Shown here in pieces: positions 58,151 through 64,000 of a stretch of DNA of 64,000 nucleotides. A program made the translations under genes and the position numbers. Numbering within the stretch: position 1 is the stretch's first letter; each line of letters begins with the position of its first letter. The DNA is from Lotus japonicus (lineage: Eukaryota; Streptophyta; Magnoliopsida; Fabales; Fabaceae): contig NC_080041.1 of assembly GCF_012489685.1 (NCBI RefSeq), positions 134,307,785 through 134,371,784 of the forward strand, read 5' to 3'. The notes under the pieces are model-generated. The model did not search any database. It worked only from the letters and a program-made list of their open reading frames with translations, and had not been told where the DNA came from.

Positions 58151-58176
58151 GTGCGACGCACGGGTTCGGATACTAG
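58151..58176 (+). other. Helitron 3' terminus (hairpin plus CTAG)
   Basis: Stem GTGC/GCAC with loop GAC, 11 nt spacer, CTAG, then a flanking T. This is the standard 3' signature of Helitrons. Confidence 0.8.
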
Positions 58177-58465
58177 TTGAAGAGGAACAGAATGCTCACA
58201 TTTTGGCTAAAACCCCCTCTGCCATAATTTCTTCAGTTAAACATCATATTCAAAGACAGGCTGTTTGGTGTCACCGAACTGTTAGTGGTATGGTGCAATA
58301 TGAAACACAAAGACAATGATTGAACAAAGAGAAGAGATTTTTTCAAGAGAAGCTTTCATGTTTCAACTCTGCAAATGCAATGGACCAAGAATTTTTCAAC
58401 AAAAGAGGTTCAAGAAACAGATGCATAAACAAATCCGCGAGAAGATACAGATAATAAAAAATACT

Positions 58466-59170
58466 AGTCAACTAGAACCTGCTGGCTCATGAGTATTTCC
58501 ACTGCCACGTTAAGAACACCATCAGCAGCTGCTAGTGCCACTTCCACCTGCATCTGAAAGCAGCCCAAGACAAATGCATAAGAAACACAAAATTGAGCTG
58601 TAGGTTTTAATCTACAGTTTATGCTCATACATAATTAATAGACAAAATTTTAGGTATTAGTTCAATAGTAAGGAATCAAATAAAGAAATATCACAAATAA
58701 TGGAGTCAATGAGAAAGTTGACCATAATCAACATTTTAAAACAAGTTAAGTAATTGACAAGTTCACCAATTGAAAGAAATATAAAACTTACAAATTGCAA
58801 TTCTAAAAATACATGATTTCGTTGGTAGTTGGTACAATAACCTGTCTCCAAAGATAAATGTCAGAAGAAGTAAAAATGATATCGTAGGGATGTCTTTGTG
58901 GCTTTTTTAAAAATATGGAAAAACAAAAATAATTATTGTTAGGGATGCAATGACTCTTGAAGTGCTCATCTTTAAAGTGTCATTGTGAAAACATACTAGT
59001 GACATGCCTAAAATCAATGAAAAAGGGGACAGAAAAGCACCTACAAACATTCCAAGAAGAAATCGTGAAGAATCTGATAGAATTGGATCACTGAAGGGAG
59101 TTGCCCACGGCCCAAAAGAGCTATCTCTAGGCCCAAATGGACTAATGATTTCATTCTGAATGATTTCACT
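58466..59170 (-). pseudogene. 3' exons of an unidentified minus-strand gene
   Basis: Downstream of a splice acceptor (TTTCCCACAG near 59170) the minus strand reads SEIIQNEIISPFGPRDSSFG then PWATPFSDPILSDSSRFLLG, ending at a GTAGGT donor near 59046. A second acceptor (GCTTTCAG near 58554) precedes MQVEVALAAADGVLNVAVEI, then LMSQQVLVD and a TAG near 58466. The text is low-repeat and protein-like, but I do not recognise the family. Upstream exons are not visible because retroelement sequence begins at about 59220. Confidence 0.35.
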
Positions 59171-59244
59171 GTGGGAAAATACGAACAGTGAAAAGCAGGA
59201 GCTAAATACTAACAGAAATTGTCCTTTGCATAAATTGTACATTG

Positions 59245-59391
59245 GAATATGTGTCCTTCATGAAAGGGGAAGCTCTCAGCTGGTATAAGTGGATCAGGAT
59301 GCACAATAACAACCAACTCACCTCTTGGGAAGCCTTCGCCCGAGCTTTATCCATTCGTTTCGGTCCATCTTCATTTGGGTTGGTAAATGGA
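59245..59391 (+). pseudogene. Ty3/gypsy gag remnant from a different element
   Basis: The open frame reads EYVSFMKGEALSWYKWIRMH, then NNNQLTSWEAFARALSIRFG and PSSFG. This is the capsid 'GxAxxWxxW...W..F...L..RFG' motif of plant Ty3/gypsy gag, of another type than the gag that follows at 59825. It ends where the next LTR seems to begin, suggesting one element inserted into another. Confidence 0.75.
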
Positions 59392-59764
59392 CTGGGCGGG
59401 ACATAAAGAAGATTATGTCCCGCCCAAAATGAACAATAAACCATTGAAGATAGCCATGGCGGGAAGTGCGACACAACGAGCTTCATTGCCCTCCCTTAGA
59501 TGATGGACCCACAAGCCAGCTGGAAGATTCCTTTGGATTTGTCTTATATGTACAAGGATTTGGGCCCTGATTGTCAGGCCCAAATATAGGAAAGGTCCAT
59601 ATCATGACCACCCCCTCTATAAAAGGGGAGGTCATCCACTTGTACGAAACCAACTTTTCAGCATTAATGAGAATATTCCTTTTATGGTAGTTTTGCTATT
59701 TTAGTGCTCTGCTAGGGTTTACTTTTTGTCTTTCTCTTACGTAAGCTTGCCCTAGTACAGAACA
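59392..59764 (+). repeat. Probable 5' LTR of the Tat-type Ty3/gypsy element
   Basis: The right edge is fixed by ...GTACAGAACA immediately before the primer binding site at 59766. A TATA box (TATAAAA, 59618-59624) lies inside. The left edge is inferred from the end of gag-like sequence at 59391 and is uncertain by tens of bases, since the partner LTR is outside the window. A perfect hairpin occupies 59394-59425. Confidence 0.55.
59394..59425. repeat. Perfect 13-bp inverted repeat, 6-nt loop
   Basis: GGGCGGGACATAA at 59394-59406 is the exact reverse complement of TTATGTCCCGCCC at 59413-59425, with loop AGAAGA between. It sits at the presumed LTR left edge. Confidence 0.9.
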
Positions 59765-59765
59765 T

Positions 59766-59780
59766 TGGCGCCGTCTGTGG
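59766..59780 (+). promoter_or_regulatory. Primer binding site of the Ty3/gypsy element
   Basis: TGGCGCCGTCTGTGG follows the LTR end by one base. Its TGGCGCC start is common for plant Ty3/gypsy PBS sequences. I do not assign the tRNA with certainty. Confidence 0.7.
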
Positions 59781-59824
59781 CTCTGACTTAGCTCTTCCGG
59801 TGACAGAAGGAGGAATTACGAGCC

Positions 59825-62800
59825 ATGGAGACTCGTTCATGCGGCGTGGGTCGCCGCGATCATCGCCGGCGCGGTGGTGGTCGACACGGCGGTCGCGGCG
59901 GCGGACGAAACAACAACCGTCCCGTACTGGACGAGCAAGAGCAGGAAGCTTCCTCGGAGGGGGTCCACTCAGTGGCGCCGTCGCCAGCGTCATTGGTGAA
60001 TGCAGCTCCGGGAAGACCTTCAGATCTGATCGCTAAATCAGATCCAGGTGTTCGGCGGCGTTCAACGCCGCCTGAATATGTGAACTTGGAAGATCTTAAA
60101 ACCACTGCTCCACGGAGAGCACAAGAGGCAGTGACAGGTATCACGCCTGCGGCTTTGCAACAAATGTTAGATACCTTACAGAAGGTGCAGTCCCAAAACG
60201 AGCAGTTGCAAGCCCAAGTTGAGTATCTCACTCAGCGGCAGGATTTTAAGCAAGAACAACGCCTGGAGGCGGAGGATGTAGTTGAATTTCAACCTTTTGT
60301 TCCAGCCATCACTAGGGTGGACATTCCAAAGCACCTGCAAACCATGGCATTAGACGCCTTTTCGGGCGAATCTGATCCTATGGAGCACCTTAGATATTTC
60401 AATACCAAAATGGTGATCGGCGGGGCGACGGATGCGGTAAAATGTCGATTATTGCCTTCCACGTTCAAAGGCATGGCGATGCAGTGGTTCATTCGACAAC
60501 CGCCCTTCTCCATTGATAATTTCACTGATCTGTCCACTAAGTTTCTGACTCAATTTTCCGCCAATAAAACCACAAAAGCAACAATGTTTGATCTTATCAG
60601 CATACATCAGCAACCAGGCGAGAAATTAAAAACCTACATGGCACGCTTCAGCAAGATGGCGGTGCAGTTGGAGGAGGAAAATCCAGATGTCTGTTTGGCG
60701 TCATTCAAAAATGGCCTTCAGGCGGGAGATTTGAATAGAGACTTAACAAGGCGACCGGCGAAGGATATGATGGATCTTCGCGCTCGTGTTCAAGAGTTCA
60801 TATTGATCGAGCAAGATGATCAGAAGAAACAAGAAAGAGAGGAAGGACGCAAGCAGTCTCAATCTGGCGGTGTTTCACAGGACAAATCCAAGGCGGGGAA
60901 GGAAACCAGGGTAGCGCAAACCCCCCGTGTACCAAGACCGGGACCATACCAAAACTCTAAACCTGGCTTTCAAAATACATGGCACATAAATTCACAAGGT
61001 CCCACTGCTGCCACAGCTGGTCAGCCTGGTGCTTCGCCAACGCCAGTCCCACTTACTAAGTTGAATGCACCCTTAAGTACCATTTTAAGGGCAGTTGGGC
61101 AGACCAACGTTGTGCAGTACCCACCACCCCCACGGCGGCCGCCAGCTAACGTGGACACCAATAGGTGGTGCGAGTACCACAGGGCGTTGGGGCATACGAC
61201 AGATAATTGTTGGAATTTAAGGCGGGAAATTGATCGTTTGATTAAAGCTGGCCATTTGGCAAACTTTGTTAAAGACACAGCAACGCCGGAGGTAGCTAAG
61301 ATCACTCAGGAGGACAAAGGTAAAGGTAAAGAGATAGTTGAAGAGTTGGGCGATCCTGTTGGGGAATGCTCATCTATTGCAGGAGGATTTGGCGGGGGTG
61401 CAATTTCAAGTAGGGCTAGAAAACGCTACGTGGCGACAGTACATTCTGTACAGGAGTCGAACGAAGGCGAGTGTTGGGTGAATCATTCCCCTATTATATT
61501 TACCCCTCAGGATTTCGCGCATGTAATTCCCCATGACAACGATCGAATTGTGGTAACAATTAGGGTTAACAATTATGTGACAAAGAAAGTATTCTTAGAC
61601 CAGGGATCTTCGGCGGATATCATCTATGGAGACGCCTTTGATCGCCTGGGACTAAAGGAATCAGATTTGAAACCATACAAGGGAACCTTGGTGGGATTCA
61701 CAGGGGACCGTGTCAGTGTGCGGGGATACGTGGAAATTCCGACTGCCTTTGGAGAAGGAGAGTTTGTCAAGAAATTTCAAGTAAAGTACTTAGTATTGGC
61801 GTGTAGAGCCAATTACAATGTACTCTTGGGGCGAGACACCCTCAACAAGGTCTGCGCGGTCATCTCAACTGCTCATTTAACTGTTAAATATCCCGCCTGC
61901 AACGGGAAGGTCGGGATATTGCGTGTAGACCAGAATGCAGCAAGGGAATGCTATTTAAGAAGCGTGGCGCTCTATGGGCGAAAGGCCGCCAAGGAGAGCC
62001 ATCGAATTACAGAAATCTTCCCACAAGAAGGATTTAGCTTGGACCCAAGGGACGAGGCTGATGATTTTCGCCCACAACCTCTGGAAGAAACCAAGCAGGT
62101 GCAAGTCAAGGACAAGTTTCTAAAGATTGGCAGTGGTTTGACAACAGAACAAGAGGACAGACTAATCACCCTTCTGGGTGATAATCTAGATCTCTTCGCA
62201 TGGACCATCAATGATGTACCAGGGATTGACCCCAAGGTGATCACTCATAAACTAGCCATACGACCAGGGGTGACCCCAGTCATCCAACCAAGGCGAAGAA
62301 TGAGTGAAGAAAAGCACAAGGCTGTACAATTAGAGACTGAAAAATTAATCAAGGCCCGCTTCATCCGTGAGGTACAGTACCCAACGTGGCTCGCCAATGT
62401 TGTGATGGTCAAGAAGGCCAATGGGAAATGGCGAATGTGCACGGACTACACAAGCTTGAACAAAGTGTGTCCCAAAGATTCGTACCCACTTCCCAATGTT
62501 GATAAGCTTGTGGATGGAGCTTCAGGGAATGAACTTTTAAGTCTCATGGACGCTTATTCGGGCTATAATCAGATTATGATGCATCCCTCGGATGAGGAAA
62601 GTACAGCATTTATGACCAATCAGGCGAACTATTGTTACAAGACAATGCCTTTTGGTTTGAAAAATGCAGGAGCTACGTACCAACGGCTCATGGACAAAAT
62701 TTTTTCAAAACAAGTAGGCAGGAATATGGAGGTGTATGTGGACGACATGATTGTAAAGTCCGCCAGGGCTAGTGATCATGGTGGCGACCTCAAAGAAGCG

Positions 62801-64000
62801 TTTGATCAGTTAAGAACATATCAAATGAAGTTGAATCCTGAGAAGTGTTCTTTTGGGATCCAGGGAGGAAAGTTCTTGGGATTTATGTTAACATCAAGAG
62901 GAATAGAAGTGAACCCTGATAAGGGAAGGGCGATCTTGGAGATGAAAAGCCCAACAAGTGTAAAGGAGGTTCAGCGTTTGACAGGGCGAATGGCCGCCTT
63001 GTCACGTTTCTTGCCAATGGCGGGTGACAAAGCGGCCCCGTTCTTCACATGTTTAAAAAAGAATTCAAAGTTTCAGTGGACAGAGGAATGCGAACAAGCT
63101 TTTACCAAATTGAAAGAAACATTGGCCACATTACCGGTACTCTCCAAGCCAACACCAGGCGTTCCATTAGTGCTCTATTTAGCGGTTACTGACAAGGCAG
63201 TAAGTACGGTGTTGCTCCAGGAAGAAGGAAAAAAGCAGAAAGTTATATATTTCGTGAGCCATACTTTACAGGGGGCAGAGTTGCGGTACCAAAAAATTGA
63301 AAAGGCGGCTTTGGCGATTTTGAAAACTGCAAGGCGCCTCAGGCCTTACTTCCAAAGTTTCCAAGTCAAAGTCAAAACTGATGTTCCCTTAAGGCAAGTA
63401 CTTCAGAAGCCTGATTTATCAGGGCGATTGGTTAGCTGGTCAGTTGAGTTATCAGAATATGACATACAATATGAGCCAAGGGGCCAAGTCACTGTCCAAA
63501 GTTTAATTGACTTCGTGGCGGAATTAACACCCACTGAAGGTGAGAAGACTCAAGGAGAATGGGTCCTGTCTGTGGATGGGTCCTCTAATAACACTGGAAG
63601 TGGGGCGGGAATAACAATTGAAAGTCCAGATAAAATGATCATTGAACAGTCTCTCAAGTTCGAGTTCAAGGCGAGCAATAATCAATCTGAGTACGAGGCT
63701 CTGATTGCCGGCTTAAGGTTGGCCATTGAGTTGGGAGTCCAGAAGTTATTTATCAAAGGAGATTCGCAGTTAGTGGTTAAACAAGTGAAAGGCGAGTACC
63801 AGGTGAAGGATCCGCAACTGTCCAAATATTTGGAAGTGGTGCGCAGATTGATGATGGAGGTCAAAGAAATCAAAATAGAACATGTCCCGAGGGGACAAAA
63901 TGAGAGGGCTGATGTGTTGGCAAAGTTGGCAAGCACAGGGAGATTGGGCAACTACCAAACAGTCATTCAAGAAACCCTGCCTCGCCCGAGCATTGATTTG
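59825..64000 (+). CDS. Ty3/gypsy gag-pol polyprotein, Tat lineage with dual RNase H, runs off the window
   Basis: From the ATG at 59825 (METRSCGVGRRDHRRRGGGR, an Arg/Gly-rich N-terminus) the frame stays open for 1392 codons to the window edge, with no stop. The order is: gag capsid (about 175-340; MEHLRYFNTKMVIGGATDAV, LPSTFKGMAMQWF); zinc finger C449-x2-H-x4-H-x4-C462 (CEYHRALGHTTDNCW); aspartic protease with D592 in DQGSSADIIYGDAF; RT with WRMCTDYTSLNKVCPKDSYP (D874) and catalytic YVDD (971-974); a first RNase H (VSTVLLQEEGKKQKVIYFVS); then a second RNase H starting WVLSVDGSSNNTGSGAG (D1251) with NQSEYEALIAGLRLAIELG and IKGDSQLVVKQV. The second RNase H domain marks the Tat/Ogre/Retand lineage. 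Integrase should follow beyond the window. The intact frame suggests a recent insertion. Confidence 0.95.
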   Translation, partial: METRSCGVGRRDHRRRGGGRHGGRGGGRNNNRPVLDEQEQEASSEGVHSVAPSPASLVNAAPGRPSDLIAKSDPGVRRRSTPPEYVNLEDLKTTAPRRAQEAVTGITPAALQQMLDTLQKVQSQNEQLQAQVEYLTQRQDFKQEQRLEAEDVVEFQPFVPAITRVDIPKHLQTMALDAFSGESDPMEHLRYFNTKMVIGGATDAVKCRLLPSTFKGMAMQWFIRQPPFSIDNFTDLSTKFLTQFSANKTTKATMFDLISIHQQPGEKLKTYMARFSKMAVQLEEENPDVCLASFKNGLQAGDLNRDLTRRPAKDMMDLRARVQEFILIEQDDQKKQEREEGRKQSQSGGVSQDKSKAGKETRVAQTPRVPRPGPYQNSKPGFQNTWHINSQGPTAATAGQPGASPTPVPLTKLNAPLSTILRAVGQTNVVQYPPPPRRPPANVDTNRWCEYHRALGHTTDNCWNLRREIDRLIKAGHLANFVKDTATPEVAKITQEDKGKGKEIVEELGDPVGECSSIAGGFGGGAISSRARKRYVATVHSVQESNEGECWVNHSPIIFTPQDFAHVIPHDNDRIVVTIRVNNYVTKKVFLDQGSSADIIYGDAFDRLGLKESDLKPYKGTLVGFTGDRVSVRGYVEIPTAFGEGEFVKKFQVKYLVLACRANYNVLLGRDTLNKVCAVISTAHLTVKYPACNGKVGILRVDQNAARECYLRSVALYGRKAAKESHRITEIFPQEGFSLDPRDEADDFRPQPLEETKQVQVKDKFLKIGSGLTTEQEDRLITLLGDNLDLFAWTINDVPGIDPKVITHKLAIRPGVTPVIQPRRRMSEEKHKAVQLETEKLIKARFIREVQYPTWLANVVMVKKANGKWRMCTDYTSLNKVCPKDSYPLPNVDKLVDGASGNELLSLMDAYSGYNQIMMHPSDEESTAFMTNQANYCYKTMPFGLKNAGATYQRLMDKIFSKQVGRNMEVYVDDMIVKSARASDHGGDLKEAFDQLRTYQMKLNPEKCSFGIQGGKFLGFMLTSRGIEVNPDKGRAILEMKSPTSVKEVQRLTGRMAALSRFLPMAGDKAAPFFTCLKKNSKFQWTEECEQAFTKLKETLATLPVLSKPTPGVPLVLYLAVTDKAVSTVLLQEEGKKQKVIYFVSHTLQGAELRYQKIEKAALAILKTARRLRPYFQSFQVKVKTDVPLRQVLQKPDLSGRLVSWSVELSEYDIQYEPRGQVTVQSLIDFVAELTPTEGEKTQGEWVLSVDGSSNNTGSGAGITIESPDKMIIEQSLKFEFKASNNQSEYEALIAGLRLAIELGVQKLFIKGDSQLVVKQVKGEYQVKDPQLSKYLEVVRRLMMEVKEIKIEHVPRGQNERADVLAKLASTGRLGNYQTVIQETLPRPSIDL

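Larger units (their letters stand above)
54181..58176 (+). mobile_element. Degenerate Helitron with RPA-like and PIF1-helicase remnants
   Basis: The 3' terminus is clear: hairpin GTGC-GAC-GCAC (58151-58161), then GGGTTCGGATA and CTAG (58173-58176) followed by T. Upstream on the same strand lie RPA-type OB-fold exons and the C-terminal part of a PIF1-family helicase, both characteristic of plant Helitrons. No HUH Rep domain is seen and both ORFs are broken, so it cannot move by itself. The 5' end is not located; 54181 marks only the first recognisable coding sequence. Confidence 0.75.

Noticed and set aside
1..64000. CRISPR array, bacterial operon, defence island, rRNA or tRNA genes
   Set aside because: Repeats seen are microsatellites, MITEs, LTRs, Helitron motifs and short tandem duplications with no regular spacer structure. 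I recognised no tRNA or rRNA sequence, and all genes are of plant nuclear or plant transposon type.

Overview
This window is plant nuclear DNA, most likely from a legume. It is AT-rich, has intron-containing genes with GT-AG junctions, and carries LTR retrotransposons, Helitrons, Stowaway-like MITEs and CACTA ends. A 100-N scaffold gap shows it is an assembled pseudomolecule. The legume assignment is an inference from the general resemblance of the genes and the SIRE1-type retroelement.

Region 1 (1-11.3 kb) is the gene-bearing part. A complete ten-exon RAD9 checkpoint-clamp gene lies on the minus strand (7258-3586; 449 codons plus stop, with all exon phases agreeing). A complete three-exon heavy-metal-associated isoprenylated protein (HIPP) gene, ending in the CaaX box CSVM, lies on the minus strand (9530-8472). 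Region 2 (about 11.3-22.7 kb) is a nest of DNA transposons. It has two Stowaway-like MITEs and Helitron-type termini in both orientations. One minus-strand Helitron of about 6.7 kb (22047-15306) carries an apparently intact NFD6-like gene, a terpene-synthase fragment split by a GTACCC-rich TIR element, and a berberine-bridge-enzyme-like fragment. A peroxiredoxin Q fragment sits in the neighbouring Helitron-like DNA.

Region 3 (23.2-47.8 kb) looks like two tandem 12-kb Sirevirus-type Ty1/copia elements on either side of a 100-N gap. Both copies have the same 5-bp target duplication (CTAAA), the same left flank, the same right flank and the same LTR-specific differences. They are therefore almost certainly one insertion assembled twice from overlapping contig ends. 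The element, read on the minus strand, encodes gag, pol (protease, integrase, RT, RNase H) and a large third ORF in the env-like position. It also has a small coiled-coil ORF on the opposite strand with its own TATA box. Copy 1 has a frameshift in gag and copy 2 has one in the third ORF, so each ORF is open in at least one copy.

Region 4 (47.8-58.2 kb) holds decayed pieces: a CACTA-like transposase tail and end around a fatty acyl-CoA reductase fragment, an F-box gene fragment duplicated as a near-perfect 750-bp inverted repeat, and a degenerate Helitron with RPA-like OB-fold exons joined to a truncated PIF1 helicase. Region 5 (58.2-64 kb) has an unidentified minus-strand gene fragment, then a Ty3/gypsy gag remnant. 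A Tat-lineage Ty3/gypsy element with dual RNase H follows. Its gag-pol frame is open from 59825 to the window edge.

No bacterial-style operon, CRISPR array or defence island is present. I found no convincing wholly new system. The most notable points are the assembly duplication, the gene-capturing Helitron nest, the antisense Sirevirus ORF and the F-box inverted repeat.
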